Part shown: one piece after another, positions 24,140 through 33,620 of the stretch | How positions within the stretch are numbered: position 1 is the first letter of the stretch | Layout of the letters: each line of letters begins with the position of its first letter | Assembly (NCBI GenBank): GCA_902779075.1 | Contig: CACZAK010000006.1 | Coordinates: 1-64,000, forward strand | Direction: 5' to 3' | DNA: 64,000 nt | From: an uncultured bacterium | GTDB taxonomy: Bacteria; Verrucomicrobiota; Kiritimatiellia; RFP12; UBA1067 | Notes under the pieces: model-generated | The model's database searches: none | What the model saw: only the letters and a program-made list of their open reading frames with translations | What the model was told of the DNA's origin: nothing | Translations under genes and position numbers: made by a program

Positions 24140-26614
24140 CTAGCGGCTCAGCAGGCCAGCCAGCTTGCCGCCGATGAAGGCATAGCGGTCGCGCGGCAGT
24201 TTCGCCGCAACGCGCTCCAGAATGGCCTTCACCTCTGCACGTAGATTCGGCTCAAACCGACGCCACACCGCCACGGGAGAGAGCAGGCGAATCGCGTTGT
24301 ACTCGCTCACCTCCGCGTACTTGACGAGCGTCTCTTCCAGCCACGCGAGACCGCTCGGCGTCCAGAGCTGGTCGCCGTTCGCGGCAAAGCCACAGTAAAG
24401 CGCACGGCTAAGACCCGGATGCGTGATCGACCAACCTTCGCGCTGCTCTTCGCGCGCGATGGCATCAAAAACGTCCGCGTGCGGATCACCCGCGACGAGT
24501 CCGAGATACGAGAGGTATCCGTTGAGCGACTTGCGCAGTTCGACGCCCTCTTTCTCAAGAAGCTCCTTGCGCCCAGGATCGTCCGTGGAAACAAGCGCAC
24601 GCAGCGCATTGAGGCGCGCAGTGATGCTGGTGGAGCGCGAGAGATAGGTGCGTATCTCCTCCCACGCCTCCGGTACGTTGGCGGCCGCGAGAAGCTGGAG
24701 GATGCAGTTTTCGTAGGCGCGGCGCTTGAGAGCTTCAATGGGCGAGACGCCCGTTGTCCCAGTTGCGAGCGCCGCCGAAAGGTTTTCCACCCCGATTTTG
24801 AGGGCTGCCATACGGCGCAGGGTGCGCATTTCCTGCACGTTCTCGCGAACGCGCGCACGGCGATAGCGGTCGATCGAATCGGCCGGAATGGCCAAAAGCG
24901 CGCTCTTGAGGCCGTAGTCGAGCGACTGATCCGCAAAGATTTCCTTGTAAAGTGCAAGCCACGTTTCCACGCAGTTCTTATCGCGCAGGAGGCCCATAGC
25001 CTCCACGCGGTTGCCACCGTCGGGGTCGGTGCGCGCCTGACACGCGAGCTGCTCTTCGGTGGCGGAGGGCGCGAGCATTCCGTAGAATGCGCCGCCACGG
25101 TTCCAGCTGATGAAATCTGGCTTCACCGGGAATGGTGCCGTAAATTCGGTGTAGGCGGTGGCTGTATCCGAAGGTTCCAGCGTGAACACGCCGCTGCAGA
25201 GCTCCTTGCCGTCTTTCACGACCGTCCACGTAACCGGCACCGTGAAAGCGCGATTCTGCGAGAGACGCACGGTCATGCGACCGTCCTTCCAGTCCCAGGC
25301 GGCATGTACAGTGGGGAAGCCGACAGAGAAAAGATAAGGACCGATGAGCGCGCGCACGTCGCGTCCGCTCACCTCCGCGAACACGGCGAGAAAATCGTCC
25401 GTGTTCGCGTTGCCGCCCGAGAAGCGACGGAAGTACTCCTTCCATGCGGCGAGGTAGGCCTCTTCGCCGATTAGCGCGCGGAGAGTGTTGAGTACCTCAG
25501 GGGCCTTGTCGTAGGTGATGGCGTCAACGACCTCGTCCGGATCGTTCACGCCCTCGCGCACAACTGCGCCTGCCATGCCGGCCTCCTCCTCGGCGAACGC
25601 GCCGCCCGTGCCGCGGAGCGACGCAATCTCGTCGCGGCGCATGTAGTCCGCACCGAACACGCGCGCGAGGTAGGCGCGCTCCACGTTTACGGTGTAAGCC
25701 TCGTTGAGCCACATGTCGAACACGGTCTCCATCGTCACGCCGCTACCGCAGTGGTTGTGTTCGTACTCGTGGGGAATCACGCCGTGGGCGTAGACGAGGC
25801 GCCGGTCGGGGATCGTGGAGTCGATGAGCGCCGCTTCGGTGATGATCGTCGTGTTGCCGGTGTTCTCCATGCCGCCGTAGAGCGACTTCTCCATGCAGAT
25901 CGTGCGGTAGACCTCAAACGGGTACTCGTAGCCGGTCACTTCGTGCTGGAACAGCACGGACTCCTTCAGAATGCGCATCGGCTCTCGCGCGCCGTCGAGA
26001 TGTCCTGGCGGCACGAGATACTCGAGCTTAACTTTCCGGTGCGTATCGGGGTACTCCACTTCGTCCGCCAGCACCTCCCACGTACCCGCGCACGCGAGGA
26101 ACAGGTAGGGGGCCATCGGACGGCGCATCTCGTAGACGACTCGGCGGCGTCCGTTGCCGAGATCTGCCTCCTCCACGAGGTCTCCGTTGGAGATCAGGTG
26201 CGTGTAGCGCGCGTCGCCTTCGATTACGGTGCGGAACGTGCATTTCGCCGTGCAGTCGTCGATGATGGGCAGGATGCGCTGGAAGCCGTACTGCTGGCAC
26301 TGGCTCATGTACTGCTGCGGACACCCCGGCGGCGTGACGTCGCAGTAGATGCCCTCCAGCCGCTTGCCGTCGGGATGGGCAACGTGCTCCACCGCCACCG
26401 TGAACTGCTCGCCGGCCGCGTATTCGCGGTCGAGCGGGTAGACGACCTTCTTCCCGTCGCAGTCTAGCGCAATCTCGCGCATCGCCTCGCGCGCGCGGCA
26501 GTGGAGCGTACCGGATGCCTCCACCCGGTCCTCGTAGAAGGAAAGTTTCAAGTCGACGTGCTCCAGCTGTGCCGGAGGACGCTTGAATTCAGATCTCTTG
26601 TAAACGTAGTTCAT
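24140..26614 (-). CDS. M1-family aminopeptidase (PepN-like)
   Basis: 824 residues from the ATG at 26612-26614; an in-frame TTG two codons earlier is possible. The zinc site is HEYEHNH with the third ligand in LNEAYTVN, and the substrate-anchoring exopeptidase motif is GGMENTG (GAMEN in most members). The order is N-terminal beta saddle, catalytic domain about 230-440, beta domain and helical C-terminal domain, as in PepN. There is no signal peptide, so it probably acts in the cytoplasm on peptides. It starts 39 bases after the stop of the thioredoxin-fold gene and may share its transcript. Confidence 0.92.
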   Translation of the reverse strand: MNYVYKRSEFKRPPAQLEHVDLKLSFYEDRVEASGTLHCRAREAMREIALDCDGKKVVYPLDREYAAGEQFTVAVEHVAHPDGKRLEGIYCDVTPPGCPQQYMSQCQQYGFQRILPIIDDCTAKCTFRTVIEGDARYTHLISNGDLVEEADLGNGRRRVVYEMRRPMAPYLFLACAGTWEVLADEVEYPDTHRKVKLEYLVPPGHLDGAREPMRILKESVLFQHEVTGYEYPFEVYRTICMEKSLYGGMENTGNTTIITEAALIDSTIPDRRLVYAHGVIPHEYEHNHCGSGVTMETVFDMWLNEAYTVNVERAYLARVFGADYMRRDEIASLRGTGGAFAEEEAGMAGAVVREGVNDPDEVVDAITYDKAPEVLNTLRALIGEEAYLAAWKEYFRRFSGGNANTDDFLAVFAEVSGRDVRALIGPYLFSVGFPTVHAAWDWKDGRMTVRLSQNRAFTVPVTWTVVKDGKELCSGVFTLEPSDTATAYTEFTAPFPVKPDFISWNRGGAFYGMLAPSATEEQLACQARTDPDGGNRVEAMGLLRDKNCVETWLALYKEIFADQSLDYGLKSALLAIPADSIDRYRRARVRENVQEMRTLRRMAALKIGVENLSAALATGTTGVSPIEALKRRAYENCILQLLAAANVPEAWEEIRTYLSRSTSITARLNALRALVSTDDPGRKELLEKEGVELRKSLNGYLSYLGLVAGDPHADVFDAIAREEQREGWSITHPGLSRALYCGFAANGDQLWTPSGLAWLEETLVKYAEVSEYNAIRLLSPVAVWRRFEPNLRAEVKAILERVAAKLPRDRYAFIGGKLAGLLSR

Positions 26615-26653
26615 GTCCAATCCAATGCGCCCTCTTCTCCATAGCCTCGCCCG

Positions 26654-28462
26654 TCAGCATCCGCCGCCGCAGGACCCGAGGAGCCTCACGGCCCATGTAC
26701 CGACGGCCCGTATCACGGCCGTGCCGTACGGAACGCCGTCAACGACGACGCCACTCACGTTCGCCTTCAGCTTCCTGGTCTTGCCTCCGTCCGTCACATA
26801 GACGTTAAACGTCCCCTTGAACGTGCCGTCCTTGGGCTTGAACGTCACCTTGAGGTCGGTCACGCCCTTCGTGCCAGTCCACTTGTTACGCGCAACGGAA
26901 ATCATGTCGTCCACAGGAGATACGGCCACGGGCTTGCCGCCGATGCCTGCCGCAGCGTTGAAGTCCTTGATCGACAGGTACATTGGCGAAAGAATGCCGC
27001 CTGCGCCGGAAGCCGCCGAGAAAACGACGTTCGACGACCATGTGGCCGTGAACTTGGCGGAAAGTCCCGTGGCGTTCCAGACGGAGAGGTCTGTCACGGC
27101 AGACAGACGCCCATTGACGAACTCGAGCATGAACGAATAGGCCCCCCTCTTCTCCATCACCGGAACGAACACCTTGCCGTTATCGCCCATAACCGCCTGT
27201 GCGGAGACGTTCACTTTGCTGCCATCGCCCAACGTGCCCGTTACCTTGACCTTCCCTTTATTTCCGACCGTCGCGGACAGCCCAGCGTATCCGTTGGCAA
27301 ATGCGCTTCCGCCGTTATTCTCCGTCGCAAGGGCAAAAGGCCAAAAACCCTTCGACAATGTTGCCGCACGCGCCTTCGCTTTATCGTCCCTCGCCGAGAA
27401 CACGTTGCGCCCACCTTGAATCGAGTACGACTTCCCGTTGGTGTCTTTGTAGTAGCCGACGAGCCCCTCAGCGCCAAGCTTGACACTTGCCGTAGCCGCC
27501 GACCCCGCCTTCGCCAGGGTGAACACCTTGTTCGTACTCGGCGTTTCCGCCTCACCGGTCAACTTGACCTTCGTGCCCGTGCGCATAGTGATGGTGGCCG
27601 CCAACTTGGAAAGCCCAGTTCTCCTGTTTGCCTTAGCCGACTTGAGGACGACCGTCCCAGCCAATTTCCCCGAATTGCCGTCCGCAATCCAGCCCTGGTA
27701 CACTGTTGCCACAGTTCCCTGGAGTCCGCCTTCAGTTGGGTTCTCGAACAGTCCGCCGCCGTCTTCGTTTCGCAGGGTTTCAAGGCCTCCGATCACGAAG
27801 TCGATCGCCTCCTCGTCGGAGACGGCCGACTTCTGATACCATGCCCGCGGGAACGCCACACGGCCGACCTCGCTTCCGTCTGGACGGAACACGACCATCG
27901 TCGGGTAGGCGATCTTGTGGAGATCCATCGTGCCGCCGCCCAGCCGACTGATCACGTCAACCGTGCTGCCCGGCAGAGCCAGCGCATCTTGATAATCATA
28001 CAGCTTCTGGATAACTGCAAGCCCATTCTCGGCCGTCAGGCCGTTCTTGGACAGGTAGTCCGGATCGTACAGCCAGCACTTGAACCCCCAGCCGTCGCCC
28101 AGGGGACTCGTCCCCTTCCATTCCTGTCCCTCCGGAACAGGAAAGCGGTAGGGATAGTCACTTTCAACGAGGTAGTAGCCAACTTTGGCCACGTAATCAG
28201 ACCAAGCCTTCGATGTAAGGACCTTCGCCTCGCACGTCTGGCAAATCGGGCACCACCACGAACCCGTGAAAAGGACAATGGTGTATGCAAGGTCGGCCTT
28301 CGCCTTGGCAAAGGCCGATTCGCGATCCATCGTCCATTCGCCGACCTCCGCCCCGCTCCAGCGCGGGCAGATTGCCGGGCGTGCCACGTTGTACTCAAAC
28401 GCATACACACCAGAACCTGACAGTCCAACGGCCACTGCCAGGGCGAACAGGACTTTTTTCAT
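26654..28462 (-). CDS. Secreted thioredoxin-fold protein with two shared beta domains and CGGGC tail
   Basis: 602 residues from the ATG at 28460-28462, with GAGGAGA upstream. Signal peptide MKKVLFALAVAVGLSGSG. Residues about 30-235 are a thioredoxin-like fold with active site SWWCPICQTC and cis-Pro region IAYPTMVVFRPDG. Later come domain A (KGKVKVTGTLGDGSKVNVSA, about 420-490) and domain B (TDLKVTFKPKDGTFKGTF, about 540-590), both also found in neighbours. The extreme C-terminus is GSCGGGC. It is a clear paralogue of the 607-residue gene at 29083. Likely a periplasmic or surface disulfide oxidoreductase. Confidence 0.85.
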   Translation of the reverse strand: MKKVLFALAVAVGLSGSGVYAFEYNVARPAICPRWSGAEVGEWTMDRESAFAKAKADLAYTIVLFTGSWWCPICQTCEAKVLTSKAWSDYVAKVGYYLVESDYPYRFPVPEGQEWKGTSPLGDGWGFKCWLYDPDYLSKNGLTAENGLAVIQKLYDYQDALALPGSTVDVISRLGGGTMDLHKIAYPTMVVFRPDGSEVGRVAFPRAWYQKSAVSDEEAIDFVIGGLETLRNEDGGGLFENPTEGGLQGTVATVYQGWIADGNSGKLAGTVVLKSAKANRRTGLSKLAATITMRTGTKVKLTGEAETPSTNKVFTLAKAGSAATASVKLGAEGLVGYYKDTNGKSYSIQGGRNVFSARDDKAKARAATLSKGFWPFALATENNGGSAFANGYAGLSATVGNKGKVKVTGTLGDGSKVNVSAQAVMGDNGKVFVPVMEKRGAYSFMLEFVNGRLSAVTDLSVWNATGLSAKFTATWSSNVVFSAASGAGGILSPMYLSIKDFNAAAGIGGKPVAVSPVDDMISVARNKWTGTKGVTDLKVTFKPKDGTFKGTFNVYVTDGGKTRKLKANVSGVVVDGVPYGTAVIRAVGTWAVRLLGSCGGGC

Positions 28463-28487
28463 CTGTACTCTCCTCGCGCGCCGACTG

Positions 28488-29018
28488 CTATTCGATGACT
28501 GCAGTCGAGACAACTTTCTTCTTGATGGTGACGTTCATGCTTTCGCCCAACTTGCCTGAGAACTTGGCGGTGTACGTCTTCAGCTTCTTCTCGCTCTTGG
28601 CCACATAGACCTTGAACGAACCGCTGACGGTGCCTTTCTTCTTGTTGTACTTGACGCTCAAGCCGCTGGGATTGTCCGAATCCTTCTTGTCAACGAACCC
28701 TTCTTCCTTCTTGCTGTACTTGACCTTCCCAGCCTTCGGCGCCTTCAGCTTCTTGCCTGTCCACTCCAGGCCAACGCCGTCTGGCAGGAACTCCGTCAGG
28801 ACTTCATATCCGCCGATTTCATCCGGGAATTCATCCTCGAACGTAAACTCGTATGCAGAATCCTGATCCATGTCCCTGTCTTGGTCCTGTTCCTCCGCCG
28901 CTCCGTCATTGCGCGGGCTGGAACTCCCCCCGCCGTCAGACGAATTGAGGGACAAGCCGTGGCACACAACAACGGCCGCCGCTGCAAATACAGCGCAGGT
29001 AATTTTTTTGATCATCAT
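28488..29018 (-). CDS. Small secreted protein consisting of shared domain B
   Basis: 176 residues with AAAGGAGAC before the ATG. Signal peptide MMIKKITCAVFAAAAVVV, then an acidic low-complexity linker (EEQDQDRDMDQDS). Residues about 85-176 (LSVKYNKKKGTVSGSFKVYV and onward) are a stand-alone version of domain B of the two flanking thioredoxin-fold proteins. It lies between those two genes on the same strand with short gaps, so it is probably a partner or a split-off domain. No catalytic residues are visible. Confidence 0.75.
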   Translation of the reverse strand: MMIKKITCAVFAAAAVVVCHGLSLNSSDGGGSSSPRNDGAAEEQDQDRDMDQDSAYEFTFEDEFPDEIGGYEVLTEFLPDGVGLEWTGKKLKAPKAGKVKYSKKEEGFVDKKDSDNPSGLSVKYNKKKGTVSGSFKVYVAKSEKKLKTYTAKFSGKLGESMNVTIKKKVVSTAVIE

Positions 29019-29082
29019 TTTTTTGTCTCCTTTTTTGGGGTTATGGGAAATTCTACAGACTCAAACCTCTGGGCGCATGCAA

Positions 29083-30906
29083 TCAGCAACCTCCTTTGCA
29101 CAGCCCTGCGAGCTTGACCGGCCATGAAGCCTTGTACTTGATTACGGCCGTGCCGTGCGGCACACCGTCAACGACAACACCCGAAACCTTAGCCTTCATT
29201 CTCTTGATCCGCTCGCCGTACTTGACATAGACGTTGAAAGCGCCCTTGAAGGTACCGTCTTTCGGGTAAAACGTCACATTAAGATCAGAGACGCCTTTCG
29301 TTCCCGTCCACTTTCTGCCCTTCGACACCACTGAATCATTTGCTGGCGAGACGGCGACGGCCATTCCGGCTACTTCCATGGGATGGCCGCAATCCCCAAG
29401 TTCCAGGCACATCGTGTCAGGCGTCGTACCCGCACCTGGAGCTGCTGTACCCAGCACGGCGCATGGCGACCACTTCACGGATGCCGTTGCCGACCTCCAT
29501 CCGGAAACGCCCTTGACGGCGGAAAGTTTCCCGTTGTCAAATTCAAGCATCATCGAAAAGGCGCCTTTCTTGCCGATGACGGGCACCAACACCTTGCCCC
29601 TCTCGCCCACCAGCATCTGAGACGACACGGAAACACGACTGCCGTCCCCAAGGAAGCCAACGATCTTGACCTTGCCCTTCGTGGTCGTAGAGGCAGAAAA
29701 CGCAGAATAGCCATTGGACAACGCATTGCCTGTGCCCCGGACATTCATCAGCGCAAAGGTCCAAAAACCCCTCTTCAAGGTGCTGGCACGGGCTTTAGCC
29801 GCCGCATCCCTGCCCTTGAACGGGTTCCGGGCACCCTGAACAAGATAGTCGAACTTGCCATCCGAATACGACCCGGAAACCCCCTCGGCACCGATCGTAA
29901 CAGTTACGGCAGCTGGTGAGTTGTCTTTTTTCAGGTTGATTACTTCGCCTTCCGCCCCGCCGGCGATTCCTTTCAGCGTGACCTTCCGGCCGTTGGACAT
30001 CTGGAAGCCCCCCGTCACCTTGATGATACCCGTAACCCCGTTACGCTTTGCCACCTTGAACGTCGCGGTACCCACCGGCCCGTCATTTGAATCAATCAGC
30101 ACCGCATCATACGTCTGCGCGGCCGAACCTTCGATTCCCCCCGCACCTGGATTGGCGAACAAGACGCTGCGCCCCGCAGCCTTGGCGGTCTCAATGTTTT
30201 CGATGACATAGCCGAGGCCTTCATCAGGGCCTATCCGCATGTTGTAGCTGAATCGCCCGACCTCCTTGCCTTCGGGGGAGATGACGACTATCGTAGGATA
30301 CGCTATGCGACGGTAGACGGTTGCAGGGTTCTCCGCATACGCCGCGAGGTTCGTCTTTGAACCATCGGAGGAAATCTCCACGAGGACGTTGCTGTTCGTC
30401 GCGATGGCACCGTTCTTGGCATGCATCAGATCCTGGAACTTGAAACGCTTGACGTATTCATCGGCGATCTGCTGCGGCGTCCAGTCACCAATGCCGTTCT
30501 CCGCTCGGTACGCAGGATCCCACAGCCACGTCCACATCGAACGTCCGTCGCGGAAGGGGAAGTCTAGCGCTGCAAGGTAATACCCCTGCCGGGCGGCATA
30601 GTCCTTGAATCCGTCCGTGACAAGGATATCGTCAAGCGCCTGGCAGTGCGGACACCACCAGAACCCCGCGAAAAGGAGAAGCGTGTACTTGCCTTCGGAC
30701 TTTGCTTTAGCCAAAGCGCCTTCATAGTTGAACGTCCACTCCCCGGCATTCGTCTCGCTCCATCGCGGCACAAGGGCTGAAGGTCCGAATTTGTATGGAT
30801 AGGCGTCCGGCTGGGAGTTGAACTTCCAGTCGGCCTTAGCCGACATCACGGCTACAAAGGCCATGGCGATAGCGCCAGCCGCCACTCTCTGCATCGTACT
30901 CTTCAC
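29083..30906 (-). CDS. Secreted thioredoxin-fold protein with shared beta domains and CKGGC tail
   Basis: 607 residues if started at the GTG at 30904-30906; an ATG four codons later is the alternative. Either gives a signal peptide (VAAGAIAMAFVAVMSAKA). The thioredoxin region, about 35-260, has active site FWWCPHCQALD and cis-Pro RIAYPTIVVISPEG. Domain A (KGKVKIVGFLGDGSRVSVSS) and domain B (SDLNVTFYPKDGTFKGAF) follow in the same order as in the 26654 gene. The protein ends AGLCKGGC. The Cys near the end of both paralogues is the only strongly conserved feature of the tail. Likely an extracytoplasmic disulfide enzyme. Confidence 0.85.
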   Translation of the reverse strand: MKSTMQRVAAGAIAMAFVAVMSAKADWKFNSQPDAYPYKFGPSALVPRWSETNAGEWTFNYEGALAKAKSEGKYTLLLFAGFWWCPHCQALDDILVTDGFKDYAARQGYYLAALDFPFRDGRSMWTWLWDPAYRAENGIGDWTPQQIADEYVKRFKFQDLMHAKNGAIATNSNVLVEISSDGSKTNLAAYAENPATVYRRIAYPTIVVISPEGKEVGRFSYNMRIGPDEGLGYVIENIETAKAAGRSVLFANPGAGGIEGSAAQTYDAVLIDSNDGPVGTATFKVAKRNGVTGIIKVTGGFQMSNGRKVTLKGIAGGAEGEVINLKKDNSPAAVTVTIGAEGVSGSYSDGKFDYLVQGARNPFKGRDAAAKARASTLKRGFWTFALMNVRGTGNALSNGYSAFSASTTTKGKVKIVGFLGDGSRVSVSSQMLVGERGKVLVPVIGKKGAFSMMLEFDNGKLSAVKGVSGWRSATASVKWSPCAVLGTAAPGAGTTPDTMCLELGDCGHPMEVAGMAVAVSPANDSVVSKGRKWTGTKGVSDLNVTFYPKDGTFKGAFNVYVKYGERIKRMKAKVSGVVVDGVPHGTAVIKYKASWPVKLAGLCKGGC

Positions 30907-31014
30907 TTATGCGCTCTTTCGGGAACCTAGCGCCCGATATTATACCACAAATTTCAGCAGCAGCCTCATCGTTTTTGAACTAGTTGGGCCATTATTTCTT
31001 TATGATGCGGCCCT

Positions 31015-31833
31015 TCACTCGTCTTCCGGCGGATTGTAGTTGTTCTGGAGCCAATTTTCGGCGGCATCAACGCCCGACCACTTCTCGCCGGTAATGCTTT
31101 CGTATGTCTCCTGAGCTGCCTCAACCGCCAGCTTGTTGTCGCCCTCAATCACGTTGGCAAGGACCTGCAACGCCGCCACCTCGTCCATTCCAATGAGTTC
31201 GTTGGCAACATCCTCCAGCAAGTCCTTGTTCCGAAGCGACTTAAGAGACATCTCTACGACCCCCGCCTTCTCCCCATCGTCCGACATGTCCTGAAGGGCG
31301 TCCTTCCAATGGTCTGCGGCCTTCTCCGCCACCTCTTCGTTCGCATCGGACATGAACGGCGTTAGTTCGGCCATCGTCGCTTCGCCAAACCAGCCGAGCG
31401 CGTCGACCACCATCTCCTTCAATTCCGCGTTGTTGCTCTTCTGCGCCGACTCTGCGAGACTTCTCGCGCCCTCCAGATCGTCATTCTCAATAGCCGCAGC
31501 GGCTGCGGACATGATCTTCTGGTCGGCAGGCGGATAAGGCTTGCCGTCGCTGTCGTAGTAAATCTCATCCCCGGCGGGTGCACCAATTCGGGCGGCCGCG
31601 AAACCGCTCCTTCTGCCTTTTTCGGAGCTCTTTGACGCCGTAGGATACTTGACAGCGCTCGTAGACGCGCTTTTCTGCACGAGATAGGCTTTCCGCCTGG
31701 CCTTGCGCGCCGCTTTCGCCTCCTCGGCCTTTTCGTCTTCTCCCTGCCCTTTGAAAATGAGGAAAGCCATGCCGGCCGCCACAGCCACCACAACAACGGC
31801 AATCAGTTTTTTAGCCCGCACTCGCATGTTCAT
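31015..31833 (-). CDS. Membrane-anchored helical-repeat protein
   Basis: 272 residues from the ATG at 31831-31833, which overlaps the stop of the upstream ligase-like gene by one base (TAATG); GAAAGGAGC lies upstream. One N-terminal membrane helix (LIAVVVVAVAAGMAFLIF), a Lys/Ala-rich linker, then paired helices of HEAT/Armadillo type from about residue 105 (LEGARSLAESAQKSNNAEL, then MVVDALGWFGEATM and onward). Such scaffolds hold other proteins. Coupling to the membrane ligase suggests a partner role, which is inference. Confidence 0.75.
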   Translation of the reverse strand: MNMRVRAKKLIAVVVVAVAAGMAFLIFKGQGEDEKAEEAKAARKARRKAYLVQKSASTSAVKYPTASKSSEKGRRSGFAAARIGAPAGDEIYYDSDGKPYPPADQKIMSAAAAAIENDDLEGARSLAESAQKSNNAELKEMVVDALGWFGEATMAELTPFMSDANEEVAEKAADHWKDALQDMSDDGEKAGVVEMSLKSLRNKDLLEDVANELIGMDEVAALQVLANVIEGDNKLAVEAAQETYESITGEKWSGVDAAENWLQNNYNPPEDE

Positions 31834-33620
31834 TAAGCTCCTTTCTTGAAGACGTAGTCCGACAAGATAAGCCCCACCCATCCGGGCAGATACACCTCTG
31901 CTCCCTCAATCTGCACAACGTCGTCTGAGGCGTCCAGGTTTCCATATACGTTCTCGTAGCGCGCGGCAAACTCGCCCACCACAAACGCGAACGAGCAGGA
32001 CTTGCGCAGCTCTCCGGGAACATCGGCAAGCGGCATGCCGGGCGAGAGGAAAATCAGCTCCTCCGCCTTAGGGGCACCGCCCTCCTTCCAGAGCTTCACG
32101 TATTCCCGGCACAAGTTGCCGGCCACCGCAAGCCTGTGGACACGGGACGGCACATCGGTCAGCTTCTGCACATATCCCAGGGGGCGCGACAGGGGATAGG
32201 CCGAATAGAAATACCTGATCTCCTTCGGGGCATTGAGATACCCAAGCGTGTTCCTGTCGTCGGCAAACCAGATGCCCGGATCTTGCGAACGCACGCAAAC
32301 CCGACTTCCGTCGGCGAATACCGGCAATGCCGCGTTGCGCGACGGACCGCGCCCGGCAAGGTAAAATCCCGCGCAAACCAAGAGGGAGACAATTGCCGCC
32401 GCCACCGTCGGCACGGCGTATCGACGCGGCACATTCCAAGGGCGCGATACGACGAACGGACACACCGATGCGACAGGCAACAGCCACAACGTCCACTCGT
32501 GCAGGACCGGGTTGAACATCGCGGCAACCCCCAGTGCCGTGCACATGGCCGACGGCAAGGGCGAACCTCCGCCCGCGGCAAATCGGAAAAGCGCGAACAG
32601 CACGACAAACCAGATGCCCGCCCATGCGAAACGGCCAAACCACCCAAAGCCCGTCATACACGTAAGATGGTCACTGTCAAGTGTCGGCGTAACCGCGAAA
32701 CTGTCAAGAGGTTGATACCAGTCCATGTACGCCCGTCCCGCCGGTGCCACCCCCCATCCACTCGGAGCATCAACCATCATGCGCGGCACGTCTTGCCATT
32801 TCTGGAGGCGGGAAGAGGTGCTGGCGTCATCTATGGACTTGGCGGAAAGACGCCCTCCGAGCCCCGACCCGACGCAAAAGACCACAATCGCGACAACGGC
32901 CACTCCAGACGCAACCGCCAGCCTCACCCGGTTGCCGGGCCTGAAAAACCGGAAACCCAACAGAAGTGCCGCACCCACGGCAAAACAAAGGGCACCGCCG
33001 CGTCCACCCGTTTTCGCAAGAAGAACGGCAGCCGCTACCACACCGACAGCCCCGACCGAAATGACGGATTTTCTGCTGCAATACAAAAACGCGAAGAGTC
33101 CCAGCAACGCCAATTCGGCAAGGAGCGTGGCAGCATGGTTGGGGTTCACGTAGAACAGCTTGAGGCGGCCATCCTGCCATTTCTCCGCAAGCGCTTCACG
33201 AGCATCTTCCTCAGCTCCGTCCCATAACGGCGGAATCTCGCTCTGCATGACGGCCTTTTTTTCAGAATCAATGAGACCACGTTTGCCGTCCGATGTCACA
33301 ATCGAGTACGGGCTTCCCTTGCGGAACGTGTAGCTCGCCTGCGACCCAGGCTCCTGAATCGTCACGTCGCCGTTCGGCTCAACCTTCGCGCGCCACCCTC
33401 CCGCACCGTCAATCCCCCCGGTGTGCCAGTTCTTGCGGAATTCCACCATACCAGTTCCGGGCGCGTAAAGCCGGAAGAAGTTCGCGCCGTCCATCGGGGC
33501 GAAATACATCCCGAAGAAGCGGTTGACTTCCTCCTGTACGCCCAGACTGACTTCACCATCGGCAGCCCCGAACGCCACGGCAGTGAAAGCCGCGCATGCA
33601 ATGCAAAGGAAACGTCTCAT
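31833..33620 (-). CDS. O-antigen-ligase-like membrane protein with extracytoplasmic extra domains
   Basis: 595 residues. A signal-like N-terminus is followed by about 150 residues outside the membrane. Then comes a membrane domain with the O-antigen ligase/Wzy_C pattern: NPNHAATLLAELALL and LAKTGGRGGALCFAVG. After about residue 410 is a second soluble domain (FADGSRVCVRSQDPGIWF and onward) without a recognised family. Wzy_C proteins join glycans to lipid A core or, as PglL types, to proteins. It overlaps the lipoprotein gene upstream (ATGA) and the helical-repeat gene downstream (TAATG), so all three are coupled. A protein-O-glycosylation or surface-attachment role for the cassette proteins is possible. 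Confidence 0.7.
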   Translation of the reverse strand: MRRFLCIACAAFTAVAFGAADGEVSLGVQEEVNRFFGMYFAPMDGANFFRLYAPGTGMVEFRKNWHTGGIDGAGGWRAKVEPNGDVTIQEPGSQASYTFRKGSPYSIVTSDGKRGLIDSEKKAVMQSEIPPLWDGAEEDAREALAEKWQDGRLKLFYVNPNHAATLLAELALLGLFAFLYCSRKSVISVGAVGVVAAAVLLAKTGGRGGALCFAVGAALLLGFRFFRPGNRVRLAVASGVAVVAIVVFCVGSGLGGRLSAKSIDDASTSSRLQKWQDVPRMMVDAPSGWGVAPAGRAYMDWYQPLDSFAVTPTLDSDHLTCMTGFGWFGRFAWAGIWFVVLFALFRFAAGGGSPLPSAMCTALGVAAMFNPVLHEWTLWLLPVASVCPFVVSRPWNVPRRYAVPTVAAAIVSLLVCAGFYLAGRGPSRNAALPVFADGSRVCVRSQDPGIWFADDRNTLGYLNAPKEIRYFYSAYPLSRPLGYVQKLTDVPSRVHRLAVAGNLCREYVKLWKEGGAPKAEELIFLSPGMPLADVPGELRKSCSFAFVVGEFAARYENVYGNLDASDDVVQIEGAEVYLPGWVGLILSDYVFKKGA

